From Homalodisca vitripennis (Eukaryota; Arthropoda; Insecta; Hemiptera; Cicadellidae): a stretch of DNA of 64,000 nucleotides. A model generated the notes under the pieces. It worked only from the letters and a program-made list of their open reading frames with translations, had not been told where the DNA came from and did not search any database. The stretch is taken from the NCBI RefSeq assembly GCF_021130785.1, contig NC_060214.1, positions 6,697,001 to 6,761,000 of the forward strand, given 5' to 3'. Below, one piece after another: positions 46,576 to 57,889 of this stretch. The stretch's first letter is position 1. Every line of letters starts with the position of its first letter. The translations under genes and the position numbers were made by a program.

Positions 46576-46577
<2 letters not shown>

Positions 46578-46924
46578 GATATTTTTGCCAAGGAAGAAGT
46601 TTATAACCATTCTTATCGTAAAAAGTAAGTTAACGTACTAAGAATTGAGCTCGTCTGAAAGCATTACAAACTTGGTAGCTCTAAATAGTTTTTACATGAG
46701 TCGAATCATTTTGAAAAACCTTAGGTTTATGTTGAGAATTATTATCACACGAATAAGTGCAGGTGTAACGAGTTCCAAGTAGTGAATTTTGAAACAGATC
46801 CAAAGTCCCTCCACATTAACCTTGAGCTCTTAGATCACTAGCCTCCAACCATTCACACTTTAATATCGTGTTATTCAACTTTCAGCAGAGCTCTTTCAAT
46901 GTATTATTATTTGGTCACTAACAA

Positions 46925-47188
46925 TATAATCCTACTCATGAAACAGGTGTTAAGTATCAGTTCATTTTTTATTACGTGTCGCAGCACAGACTTGCCGGAT
47001 CGAAGGTAAAATATTCTAAAATCAACAACTACTTAGAAATTAAACGTCAATTAATAAAACATCTTCCAGTGGACCACATTGTGAATATAAACCATTCTAG
47101 AATTCCATTGCAAATTTCATCAAAACCGGTCCAACCGTTTAGGAGGAGTTCAGTCACATACACACGAACACAAGAAATACATATATGA
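46925..47188 (+). repeat. ACTAGC…CGGTCCAGT repeat, 3'-end copy
   Basis: From 'tgttaagtatcagttc' (about 46,948) to 'cacatacacacgaacacaag' (47,155-47,174), it follows the last ~260 bp of the preceding copy, including 'ccattctagaattccattg' and 'ggtccaaccgtttaggagga'. It lies in the same orientation, about 660 bp downstream. It lacks the first part, as expected for a 5'-truncated insertion. Confidence 0.72.
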
Positions 47189-48889
47189 AGATTAGACCAT
47201 AAGATCGCTTTACTCTGCAGAAGATGCGTTGGACACAAAAAATCCCTACAACACACTCTTTTGCACCAGCCTCCCTCTCACCGGAATCGGGCATAGGTAG
47301 TGTAACGTAAATTCTGTTAAAAAAAATATCGTAAAAACAAACTCAGAAAGGTTAATATGAGCAAATATTATTAATTCAGAGAGGCTGTTAACTGTCATAA
47401 ATGTTTTTGTATAACTTTTGTGACATAACGACCATACGTTTAATTTATACTCAAATAATTATTAAATTGTATTTTTGTGAAGCCATTCGTGTTTAAGGAA
47501 AACAACTTGTTTCTAAATTAAGAATTATATTCCAATAAGAAAAAGTTGTTAGAATGTATCGCCACTATATGTTTAATTAATTACACCACTATTTTCAATT
47601 CATTATATTAAAAGCGTAAAGTAAGCTTGATAGTAACATCATTACTTATTTTAACCTTTTTTGCAACCGCGGCGTTAAACACAGGGTAATAAAATAAAAG
47701 TCTCAGTAAAATATTAATTTTAATGCGTGTTAATCTAGGGTACGCATTGAGTATGCAGTGTTTCGCCAGCACTGTAACGCACACGATCATATCAAAGTCA
47801 AAATTACTACATAATTTTTACTAGAAATTTAAAGACTTATAAAACCCATTAGTCATTTTTTTACAGAAGTAGACTTATCGGACCTGTGCTTGTATATATA
47901 TTTTCTTCATTGGTACATAGAAATACAAATTTTCTTCATATTCATAGCACAAGAAAAGCTAAGGACGGAATATATTACAATGCCATAAATATACACTTTT
48001 TGGCATGTTTTCTTGATCGTTACGACAAGACAAACTAAACATTGGCATCAGAAATATAATTAACTCATACACGTGCGTATAAGTATAAGAAATTGCACTC
48101 TGGAATGCGTCACTTTCCACCAAAATGTCAGTGTGTAGCTGACGCAGTGTTTTCTTTTATTTACGAAATTCAAGATGAATTTGTTTCAAGTGTATCAAGA
48201 TAAGAAAAATATTATTTTAAGAACGCATTTTCGTTTAGCACCTCTTTTGGCACCGTCCTATTTCGACCCCCTTCAAAACTAAATAATGCGATTTAAAGGA
48301 CATCCAGGGTAAATGCTTTATACAGTGGAAATCGGCTCTGAGTTTCTGGACTAGTAGATAGTTGGTTTCGGCAATTAATTTAAATTAATTCGTAAGTGTT
48401 AAAGTAGATTTTCATGATGGTCCAAACATGGTTTGCATTCTTTGAGGCCCTAAATGTTCTCATCTAACTGTAAAAATATGTGAAATATAGTGATAATCTT
48501 TTAGTTTTTACTGTATGCTGTATTCTTCAATTTTAAAGAAATATTTATGTACATTTTTTATAAATAGACGATTTTGGACATTTAGTCTTGACATTTTTAT
48601 AGTAATGTACACAAGAATTCGATGTTTGATATATTAAGTTTCTTGTCTTTGTACTGTGTAGGAGTGAGAAAATAAATTCTTTCTTTTGGAAATATTCACT
48701 TAAATTTCGTCAGAGATCCTGAGCTAACAATTATTTTTCCGTTTCGGAGTCGCCTTTGTGTCAATCCAACCCACCTAAAATATCAGAAAGAATATATTAC
48801 AGGTTCATATACGGTACTATCACTCCAAGGTATGAGTATCCCCAGTGTTTACTGCAGTTTCCCTGTAATTTATCGACGTTTCTCCAAGA
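47189..48889. other. AT-rich non-coding stretch
   Basis: No gene, RNA or repeat was recognised. Confidence 0.45.
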
Positions 48890-49090
48890 CAAAGTACGGC
48901 CAGTGTTGTAATCCCGCCATAAGTCGCTCGGAGAGCGCGCGCTCAGCCGACTGCGGTCAGGGAGCCCTGGGAGTGCCGGACGGAACCAGGAAGCCCCTAG
49001 GGGCCCCGCATCATAGTCAACCCTATATCACAATAAAGAAGAGATTTTGTAGCGACGTGCCCACTACATTTTGTATCAGGGGATGGCTGC
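48890..49090 (+). promoter_or_regulatory. CpG-rich patch with a segment shared with 41.7 kb
   Basis: 'cgctcggagagcgcgcgctc' and 'ggagtgccggacggaacc' form a CpG-rich stretch, followed by 'agagattttgtagcgacgtg' and 'ctacattttgtat', the counterpart of 41,700-41,745. The same order (CpG-rich block, then shared segment) at both places suggests a common origin. No transcript could be traced. Confidence 0.35.
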
Positions 49091-49429
49091 CCCAGTTTAT
49101 CTGTTCCTTTGTAAGACGTAAATGATCCACACTGTCCCTTGTTTTATGTTCACAGGACGGTCTGGTCAACGTATCCTTATTAGAGTCCTGTCTCCTCGGA
49201 TTACGAGGACTATTCATGTCAATGTACGGTCTCGTAAAAGATCTTCCTCTCATCGGGTGGCTAAATTATTGAACGTGTTTTATGTGTGTTATTATCGAAC
49301 AATCTTACTGTATAACGCGTTTAAAGCTTATTTGTAACGGTGCAGGATTTGAATTTTTAAATATTTATGAGGGATTGTTATATTTTCTGCAAGATACCTT
49401 TTACGTATTTTTTATACTTAAACAAAATT

Positions 49430-49740
49430 ATTTGAAAATCAAAATTTATGCCTGCATTTATATTTTAAACTCTTTGCCTCTTTACTTGAAAAGTCTTGCT
49501 GACGACAGGGAATTCCTGAATAAACTTAAAAAGTACCTTATTTTAAAGGAATACTATAGTGCTCGAGAATACCTAAAAGAGAAAAAATGTAGGCCTCCAT
49601 AATTAGTTTACCTTATTTTAGGTTTCATGGGTAACTCTGTGTTGATGTATTACTTTTATATACCACATCGTATATTCATGTATTTTGACGATTGTCTTTG
49701 AATTTTCTATTTTTTGACAATAAATAAATTGAGTTGATTT
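49430..49740 (+). mobile_element. Non-LTR retrotransposon 3' end (family C)
   Basis: The frame ending at 49,602 closes with 'ILNSLPLYLKSLADDREFLN' and 'KLKKYLILKEYYSAREYL'. The pattern 'NsLP..i+…..FK.+LK.yL....yYS..Eyl' ends many jockey/CR1-type LINE proteins. A short 3' UTR ends 'caataaataaattgagttga'. Only the last ~45 residues are recognisable, so this is a severely truncated copy. It is different from families A and B. Confidence 0.55.
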
Positions 49741-50705
49741 TAGTATACACATTTTGACAATCGAATATGGGGTTGATAATACAAAACTTTGACCACTGTA
49801 AATTTTATTAAACCAATTACGTTTCTTATTCTACGAGCTAAAATTAGTAAACCGAGATCATAGTCAGTTTATAGTGTCTGGATTTATAATAAGTTCAACA
49901 AGCTTACAATATATTTGAAGTCTTAAAAATTTGAGTTTTATTATATGTGTTTCGCCAAATATTTGCATAATGATAGTACATTATTCATCTAAATATGCGT
50001 CATATCTCACTTTGTTTCGAGTCTGTGTGTCTATTTCTGTTTTTATTCGATGCCTGTTATAAAACACATTTAAAAATTATTAATACGAAAGTAGCCACTT
50101 AGATTAAGCTAATTATTAGGACACCGTCAAAAATTAAATCAGTAATATCCCTGTCGATTTCGAAACGGTGTCATTTTTAAATTTTCTAAATTATACATCT
50201 CAAAATAGTTTATTCTTGACCAATTTATATGAATTAAATTTTCTTGCTGCTAACTTAATGACAGATACAACAATATCTTTGGTATGCATATTAATTTTAA
50301 AATAAAGCAATTTAGTGTTATAGTTGAGTGTAGAAATACATGTGAGCAGTTAATGAAGAAAAAGCTAATAACTTAAAAAATATCACTATGAGATAGTATA
50401 TTTAAGTACGAAATGTTTGTGTAATATATGAGGTATAATTTTTTTACGTAAAACTTTAACTAAAAAATTAAATTAATAATATTACAAAAGTTAGATACAG
50501 ATTTTCGTAAACGCAGAATTTAACGTTCTGTACAATCGAAACGAGAGTCAAGCTATTTAAGTGCATCGAGTCACTGCAAGTTATTACAGTCTATTTATGT
50601 GAAGCTATAAACTGTGGTAATCAACATTTATTTTTAGATGCCTGACAACATAGGGTCACACTTATTTGCAGTCATGACGAAATTACCAGTTCATAGTCAT
50701 TTCAA
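49741..50705. other. AT-rich non-coding stretch
   Basis: No gene or repeat was recognised up to the fold-back element. Confidence 0.45.
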
Positions 50706-51108
50706 TTAAGGGGGTTCGGTATGCCCTATCCTTCCCATGTTAATTTGGCCAATTTTATGTACCTTTTTCTCAGAAACCTTTAAAGCTATCATCATCAAAC
50801 TTTAGGACACTACTATTTAGACCTTTGTTAACATTTAGAGCGGAACAAAGTTAAAAAAAAGAAGTTTTTATTTAATTTGTTGTAAATAAAAAATTTATTA
50901 ATTTTTTGTAAAATAATTTATAATTATAATTTTTTTTATAAAAATTTAAAATAGATTTTTATAATGTCTTCCGCTCTAAATGTTAACAAAGGTCTAAATA
51001 GTAGTGTCCTAAAGACTGATGATGATAGCTTTAAAGGTTTCTGAGAAAAAGGTACATAAAATTGGCCAAATTAACATGGGAAGGATAGGGCATACCGAAC
51101 CCCCTTAA
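50706..51108. mobile_element. Fold-back element with 138-bp arms and TTAA ends
   Basis: The arms 50,706-50,843 and 50,971-51,108 are reverse complements with only two mismatches that I can count (136 of 138), both at 'catcaaact' versus 'catcagtct'. The 127-bp spacer is A/T-rich. Each end is TTAA followed inward by GGGGGTTCGG. TTAA at both ends fits the target site of piggyBac-type transposons, but since it is itself a palindrome it may also be part of the arm. No protein is encoded. Transcripts through it would fold into a long hairpin RNA. Confidence 0.82.
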
Positions 51109-51219
51109 TATCCCATTTTCTAGGTATCTACTCCTCGTGTGTACTCCTCTGGATGGATACTTTCAAAATTCCATAGACCTTCTTGGAATCGTGATGTTAA
51201 AAAAATAAAAAATGTTTGA

Positions 51220-51486
51220 TGTGTGAAACACTTGATAGAAACGTTCTACAGATTTAAAACTTTGTACATAGGTTCCTATTGTTCCAAGGAAGAATTTTAT
51301 CAATTTTGGGACCAAAGTCAATCAAGAGAATTTTTTTTTCGTTCGAACACACATGACGAAGTTACTGTGTTGGATTGGTTGGTGAGACCTTCCTTAATGT
51401 TTGATAATTCAATACTCAATTGTATCGGTTTATTTTACCTGAAGAAGAAGTCCGAATCCCGAATTCGAAACGTTGTATCAGTACCT
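51220..51486 (+). repeat. Repeat fragment and hammerhead-like hairpin
   Basis: At 51,250-51,320, 'ctttgtacataggttcctat' then 'ttccaaggaagaattttatc' match the ~125-bp family of 0.4-1.1 kb. It is followed at 51,439 by CTGAAGA, a stem 'GAAgtccgaatcccgaaTTC', and CGAAAC, the hammerhead-like core seen at other Penelope-like ends. The 100-codon frame here joins unrelated pieces and is not a gene. Confidence 0.48.
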
Positions 51487-52205
51487 TCTAACTCTTACCG
51501 ATCCTTATGTATGATACATTTCTAACTAGATCGTTTCAACGTTTCTGTAGAGAACCTACATAATCTTAAGCATTAGAGTCCGAAATCCTGATAATTTGAA
51601 CTAAAAACAGGAAAAAAAACTCGTTACGAATGCTTACATCAAAAACAGGCAACCCAGATTGTAACATAAAAATTGGGAGTGTTATGGAAATTATTTTAAT
51701 ATTATTTTTATCGCAAGCTAACCTCAGCTAAGCCTGTCACGTGACTTGGAGTGGCGTAATCCTGCCTTCTAGTTATAAGTACGTCGTAATATTGAATAAT
51801 ATTGATTACTAAAAGTAAAAAATATTACGATCCATAATCAATAAGAAGCTGAAACTGTCTCTATTGCCAGACTAGTTAGGTCAGATTAACGGGTCGTTTT
51901 CATACTAGTTTACATATGCTATCATTTAAGGTTTTTTTAACCCTCGTGGTCTCTCCCCATTTTATGATAACAAATCAAAGGTTTAAAATACCAACAAGAA
52001 GAAAGATCGGCCATGGCAAAACATGTACTTCAAACTGGACACTCTTTTTCAAATGCAAAATTAATAAAGGAAGTCCAAAATAAATAAATTCTTCGATGCA
52101 TGTGAAACAATTTTTATAAAAAGAAGAACCAAAATAATTTAATAAATAACAAACCTGGGCCTTTTCAACGTTCACCGTTACTTTATTTGTTCTAACTAAA
52201 TATTG

Positions 52206-52208
<3 letters not shown>
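51487..52208. other. AT-rich non-coding stretch
   Basis: No gene was recognised. 'gtggcgtaatcctgcc' at about 51,750 resembles the end phrase of the GCTGAGCG family ('atggcgtaatcctaatcc', 59,131), so a fragment may be present. Confidence 0.35.

Positions 52209-52273
<65 letters not shown>
52209..52273. repeat. (AT)n then (AC)n microsatellite
   Basis: About 29 AT units are followed by a short ACACACA. The YIYIYI frame on the minus strand is an artefact of it. Confidence 0.95.
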
Positions 52274-52275
<2 letters not shown>

Positions 52276-52375
52276 GACAATTCTGTCATAGAATATTATC
52301 TCCTTGTATTTTTAATGACGTGTTTTTATTTAGTACAACATTGTTTATATTATTATTGTAATCACTTTTATTCAG

Positions 52376-52421
52376 TCATGTGGGCCTGATGATGTGCTCC
52401 TTGAGTACGAAAGGCCACACA
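52376..52421 (+). other. CTGATGA…CGAAA hairpin within a longer stem
   Basis: 'tgtgggccTGATGA', a loop stem 'GTGCTccttgAGTAC', and 'CGAAAggccacaca' follow each other. The outer parts pair with each other (TGTGGGCC with GGCCACACA). It resembles the other CTGANGA…GAAA motifs, but the direct pairing across the core means it is not a hammerhead fold. It may be a separate structured element end. Confidence 0.4.
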
Positions 52422-52879
52422 GAAATAAAAAATGTATATTATGGGAGTATTTGTTTTAAATTTATAAACCAAAGGTGTTTAAAAACGTGACCTATTTTTA
52501 AGATAAGTATTAAAATATCAATGTGTATCCCTTGTACAGTAAACCATTCCCGTATCTCTATGCTATTATACATAAATCTAATGGTGCCTGTGTGTAAAAA
52601 TTACAAGAAATGCGAAAAATCTTATCTTGGTCCCTAAATTTGCATTACAGCAAACAAATATTGCTATCTTTTGACAGAAGTAGGATTCATAGACCTGTGC
52701 ATGTATGTGTATACAGTACACCGTTTAGGTACAGCTGCAACTATAGTGCAAAAATAATAGTTTTTTCCAAATCTGTCCTTTTAAAATTAGTTACTGTGGA
52801 TTTGGACGAAGAGACATTTTTAACTATCAAGGATAGTGCATGGCAAATCTCAACTTAACGACCACGCTACAATTTAGTC
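52422..52879. other. AT-rich non-coding stretch
   Basis: No gene was recognised. The 82-codon frame at 52,610 has no family resemblance. Confidence 0.4.
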
Positions 52880-53300
52880 GGCCACATTACAACGACGGTC
52901 CTCGTTGGGTGCCCAGCTATAACTAACGAGCCAGTTTATCGTCGTTGTTCACCCCGGGGGACGCTGTTGCTGTTCACACGCCGTTGGACACAAGGTAAGC
53001 TACTGCCTCTATTATTTGCCGTTCGGGAGGAATCCCCAGTCACAGAGCATCCCTTACAATACTCCCCCTCCCCCTCCCGCTCCCACCACTGGCAGGCTAT
53101 CGTTAAGCAACAATACCCTGGACACAAAGTTATAGGCTGGGCGCTGTCTTGTGCCGGCCGCCGAAGATATTGCGAGTTACGACTATCGATTCCGGGAAAC
53201 CTGTATCAGGAGAACCTGTATCAGGAGCTCATACACTTCGTGTGCTCTGGCCTGGCCCCCTATTTCCTCTCTAAGACTTCCTAATAAAACTTTATCACCC
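52880..53300. other. GC-rich segment upstream of a Penelope-like tail
   Basis: A GC-rich stretch with several overlapping open frames on both strands, 'caggagaacctgtatcagga' (a short internal duplication of 'ctgtatcagga') and AATAAA at 53,283. A C-tract at 53,064-53,084 can form a G-quadruplex on the minus strand. It could be the internal or terminal part of the element whose end lies at 53.4 kb, or a host promoter. None of the frames shows a known protein. Confidence 0.35.
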
Positions 53301-53379
53301 ATTTGGTGTTCCCGAGCTCCGCTCTGTCCATATAGACACTTGGAGTTTGTGGATTGCCAAACGAACAGATAATAAACAA

Positions 53380-53480
53380 AGGAAACAGGATTTTTCCGGA
53401 TATTTGCCATCGTTCAGTGAAACAAGAAATCAGTAACACTACGTTTCGAGATCTGCAATCTGATCTCTTCTTCAGGTAAT
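53380..53480 (-). ncRNA. Hammerhead-like motif at a Penelope-like tail (best copy)
   Basis: On the minus strand: CTGAAGA (53,475-53,469), a perfect six-pair stem GAGATC/GATCTC with a short loop, then CGAAAC, 'gtagtgttactgatttc', and the tail 'ctgaacgatggcaaatatcc' to 'cctgtttcc'. The core order CTGANGA, stem II, GAAA is intact. A minimal stem III (A-C with G-U around a five-base loop) can be drawn, but a matching stem I is weak. The tail text recurs at 38.83-38.97 kb. Confidence 0.5.
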
Positions 53481-53944
53481 AACTAACCTAATACACAATT
53501 ATTACAAACTAGGTTAAAATAAACAAATCAAACAAAAGCGTTGTAGCACGCCTAAGTCAGGAATCACACAACCACCATGTTGTTTGTCAACTTCACTAAC
53601 TCTAAAAACTTGCACTTAATAAAAAACTATACACAACACTAATCATTAAAACTGAACTACAGAATACAGGTCACAATACGTCTGCATTCGTCTACCAACA
53701 ACCTACGACTGACCTTCAAACAAAATAACCTTAAAAAATTACCCTCAAACAAAGAATAATAAACAAGGTAGTAATGTGAGATTATTACTTGTTTTTTACC
53801 ACATTTAGGTCTCAATAATAATCACGTGTTCATGCAATATTTTTATAGACGCGTATACAACACTTGCGATGTGATAAAATCTATAACTAAGTTAAAATTA
53901 ATTAATAATATTTTGTTTTCAAGCATGAATGCAGAACCACTCAA

Positions 53945-54345
53945 AAAGTTCTATTCCAAAAATATTTTTTTTTCTTATATGAAGATCTGATTTTACGAAA
54001 AAATGTATTTCTTATTTTAAATATAAATAAATCAAAGAAACTAATTAACTAACAAATGTGTGCTAGGTTTTACTCGTTCAGTCAAAATCCAACGTTTGGA
54101 TGTACAGATTAATCAACGTGTGCATTATATACTAAAAATATTGTTTTCTCTTTCTATAATATAGAACTTCGGTATTCGGAAAAATTTATTTTTTATTTTA
54201 AATATGAAGAATACATGTAAGAAGCTAATTAACTCCAATAAATTGACATAATATGTGTGCTAGGTTTTACTAGTTAAAATCCAACGATTGTAAGTATCAT
54301 ATATTCAACATGTGATTGTAGTGTCGAAAAGTTTCAGATACTGCT
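53945..54345. repeat. ~197-bp tandem duplication
   Basis: 'atgtgtgctaggttttact' followed by 'caaaatccaacg' occurs near 54,057 and 54,254, with matching text before it ('ttattttaaatat', 'ctaattaact') and after. The two units are well diverged and A/T-rich. Confidence 0.75.
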
Positions 54346-55149
54346 AAATCAAAATGAAATCCAAAAAATATATAGTCCTTTGATTAGTTTTTTATTGATG
54401 ATGGATAACTTAAAAGGACAGTAAGGCTTCAGACTTTTTCCATCGTGAGGGTAAATTTCCGGAATACCACTATCCTTTCATTATACATTATAAGGTTTTT
54501 AACGTACAAATTTGTGAACAAGTAATGAGGTGTTGACCATTCTGTTGAAACCATATTTAGTTATAAGGTGTCGGGCAACAAGCGTAGCTGTGGTTGGATG
54601 ATAACTAGCTATAGACATGTCTATGGCTCATTTAATTTTCGAAAGGTCCTGTGGACAGATAGATTAATTATACTCCTTCTGGCAGGCAAAAGAGAAACTG
54701 AGTCACAGCCTTCAGTGACGCTCAGCCTTCAATGAAATTTAAAATGATCGGATTTAGTTGGTTCAGAAATCTATTATTCTACAACTCATCACTGTTTCAC
54801 AGAATTCTCTAAAATCGTCATATTATGAAACATGAGATTCATCATACCCCCTACTACCTTTCACCTCATTTCTTCCGTAGACTGTCAAGAATTATTCCTC
54901 AAGAACGGCATAAGGTATTCAAAACCAAATTCCGATATCATGCTCAGTGCAGGAAAATACAATAAAACTAAGCATAAAAAACAATATTAAAAAAAATCTT
55001 AATATTACAATATGGTGGGTCCAAGATGGCTACCAAAATATTAATTCAATAAAAATGAACGGTCGGTGGTAAGCTGGAGTTTGAAGAAATGTGAAAAATA
55101 TCAGGGATGGGCGGGGGAATTTAAAACTCACCCTGTATAGTACCGTAAT
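54346..55149. other. Mixed stretch with a possible transposon end
   Basis: No gene was recognised. 'aactcaccctgtatag' at about 55,125-55,140 is the same outer sequence as the right end of the 59.2-kb TIR element ('actcaccctgtataac'), so the right end of a related element may finish here. 'gacgctcagccttcaatgaa' near 54,717 resembles the GCTGAGCG family on the minus strand. Confidence 0.4.
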
Positions 55150-55690
55150 TGCTATATTCATTACTTTTTGGCTGAGCTTTAGCGAAGCCTATTATTCGTG
55201 GGGATGGAAAAATGTCATTTATGACCTTTTGTCTGACCTACAGACTAGAAATTGTGCATGAAGATTTATTTCTTTACGAGGAACAATGATTTCAAAGATT
55301 GTGCATGTCACTCCATGGGGATTGGCTGAGCGTTATTGAATATTTTCACATTGGTCTTATCTGTAATAGGTATATAATAGTAATAGTAATAACGGTTACG
55401 GGAAAAGAAAATAGCAGAATAAATAAATGCGTAAACAAACTCAAAACGCCTATAAGAGACTCAAACGTGTGGCATAATAACACATATCTAAAATATCCCA
55501 ACACATACATCATTGTGTAATGAATGTCTTGTGTAGATTTCATTATATAAACGCCGAAATGGAACAGAATTTATGAAAATAATTTGGATGTATCATATTG
55601 TGAGATTGTCGAGGTAGATTTATATATAGGTTTTAAAATTTGCATGACACTTCATTTTTACGAAGAATGAGTTCTATGATGCGTCATTTC
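55150..55690 (+). repeat. GCTGAGCG dispersed repeat, copy 4
   Basis: 'ggctgagctttagcgaagcc' (55,171), 'ggaaaaatgtcattt', 'gactagaaattgtgcatgaa', 'attggctgagcgttattgaa' (55,320), 'aaaatagcagaataaataaa' and then 'atgtatcatattgtga', 'tttgcatgacacttcatttt' and 'gttctatgatgcgtcat'. It is the fullest uninterrupted copy and shows the internal duplication of the 'ctgagcgtta' phrase. Confidence 0.75.
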
Positions 55691-56455
55691 AATGTCAAAT
55701 TCTTTTTTGAATGATTGACATTCTTTCTAGTTATGAATGAAGTGTGCTATAGATATGAAATTTTTCATGGAGCCTGTTACGCGACATGTAGTGGGGCGTA
55801 CGTTTACTCTGTTTTACAGTGTTTTGAATGAATTATGAAAAAATTTAATTATCTAACTCAAATTTTCTTACAAAAAATGATTTAGTTTCTGAAACTTTAT
55901 ATATGAATTTAATTATGTTCTAGGAACGTGTTGACTATCTGACGATTCATTTAAAAATTCAAATGATCCTCATTATAGTAAATAAACTATTACAACAGTA
56001 CATATATTGTTATAAACGCCATCGTACTTACGGTATGAACAATAAGACATTTGCAGAAAAAACAGAAATGGGGTGATAAAATGAGAACGGAAGAAAGGAA
56101 TTGTAGAAAATACGAGAGCCACCTCAAAGACAAGTATAAAGTGTAAAACAGGTGGTGTAAAGTAAGGAGTTTTAGTTTGGTCTTGGAAATCTATTCCCAT
56201 TACTCGCGATATTGCTGTGACCAGAGAACGTCTGCCCAATAATGTTCTGTTCTTACGTCAAGAACGTCATTCCAAGTAATCTGTGACTAAATACTGTATA
56301 GTATATTTATTTGTTTGTTTTAACTATAATATGGATATACATGTTTAAGTAAAATCGATTTTTTCCAATGTATATTAAACTCTTGTTATGTAAACAACAA
56401 ATATTTACTTAAAAGTAAAAAAATATAATGTTAGAATTAAAAACTACTAGCAATT
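55691..56455. other. AT-rich stretch, end of repeat
   Basis: 'tgttacgcgacatgtagtgg' at about 55,777 parallels 'cgcaacatgcggtatggcg' at 59,117, so the GCTGAGCG repeat may extend to about 55,810. Nothing else was recognised. Confidence 0.4.
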
Positions 56456-57515
56456 ACCCGCGACTTCACACTTAATTCCCTTCTAAAAATATGGACACGG
56501 TGGACATATTCCTGTTAAATGACATTCTAAACACTCCAAAGTATATATCGGTCAATAGTGTATACCTGTGGATATTGTAGATCACTCCGGTTTAAGGTAT
56601 TAATTGTGACATGGATGATCGTCTATACGCTTACACACACCAGTAAAAAAAAGAAAAAAATGTGTTCTATAACACTCTTTTAATATTTAGCAACAGTTTA
56701 TTTTCGTTCTCTTAGTGCAAGAAGCTTAGAAAATTTCACCTAGGATAAATAAGGACCTTTGCGCTGCTTTCAGAGTGACAGGATATTCTGAACTAGTAAG
56801 GTCGGAGATAGGGACCGCCTCCTGCTGAGATTCAAGAAAACTTTAGGCACTAATCTCAAGTCATGTTCCCTCGGAAGAAGGGAAAGCCAGCTCTGAACCA
56901 TCCTCCCCAGTCAAAACAGGCAGGTGGTGGCACACCCTTATTTCTAGGCTGGCAAGACATTTTCTTAGGGAAGAAACGCCACAAAAACCATCAATCATCT
57001 CCAGCAGTAGACTAGACCTATCGAATTACCCTTGTGCTCCAGAATCTCGAAATTTGCTGTTAGTGATGTGCCGCTGCTGGACATCCATAAGGTTGCCCAG
57101 ATTAAAGTGACCCATCGGTTTTTAGTGTGCCCATTGTGGATTCAACTAGAAGGTATAAACCAGCCAGAAGTGAACCCTCTGCGGATAGCAACAGTTAGAT
57201 AGTAACTTTATCTGTGATATCTGCATTACACTAATGACCACTGCATACTTAACATTTGCTAAAATGTACAGTTAAAAGTATATTATTAATAAAACTTTCT
57301 ATTTTATGATATGGATAACCCTGTCCTCGTCAGTGATTGCACAAAATCTTTAGTAAGAAATGTTGATATTTTTAAGTTTTCTCTATTGTTTTAAATACTA
57401 TAAACGTTAATAGTAATACTACTATTGGTTAAACATATGACTGTTTTTTTATTATTTGTTTTGCTGATTAAAATAAAAATGGATATTTTATAGTTAGTGG
57501 GGTGTAGCTCGGAGG

Positions 57516-57589
<74 letters not shown>

Positions 57590-57713
57590 CCTACATGTCA
57601 ACCAGTCTATATGAATGCTCACGTAAAATTTCACATAAATCGGTCCAGTAGTTCTTACTTGAATGAGTGACACACACTCACGAACACACAAACACCATTA
57701 CACCTTTATATAT
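56456..57713 (+). repeat. ACTAGC…CGGTCCAGT dispersed repeat, copy with (AT)n
   Basis: It starts 'actagcaattacccgcgact' and ends 'aaatcggtccagtagttc' then 'cactcacgaacacacaaaca' and 'cctttatatattaaaata'. An (AT)n tract lies at 57,521-57,587. A GC-balanced insert at about 56,760-57,190, not present in the 45.6-kb copy, may be a second element or the less decayed internal part. It has no recognisable protein. Confidence 0.58.
57521..57587. repeat. (AT)n microsatellite
   Basis: About 33 AT units inside the dispersed repeat. Confidence 0.95.
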
Positions 57714-57889
57714 TAAAATATATTTCAGTAAACCCAATGTTCACAAGGACAGACAGTCGCATAAATGTATAACGATATATCGCAAAAATGCGTTCTCTTA
57801 AATGATGTACTAATTATTCTTCTTCCTTGCGAAGGAATTGCAGTATTTCACGATTAAGACTGTATTTTTGTTCCCATTATATATCATCG

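Noticed and set aside
51975..52289. Frame with an alternating Y-I stretch (also 46,444-46,641)
   Set aside because: These are translations of (AT)n microsatellites.
52376..52421. Hammerhead ribozyme at 52.4 kb
   Set aside because: The strands next to CTGATGA and GAAA pair with each other, which leaves no place for the third helix and cleavage site.
52880..53300. LTR of a retrotransposon (AATAAA in a GC-rich segment)
   Set aside because: No second copy as a direct repeat, no TG…CA ends and no primer-binding site were seen.
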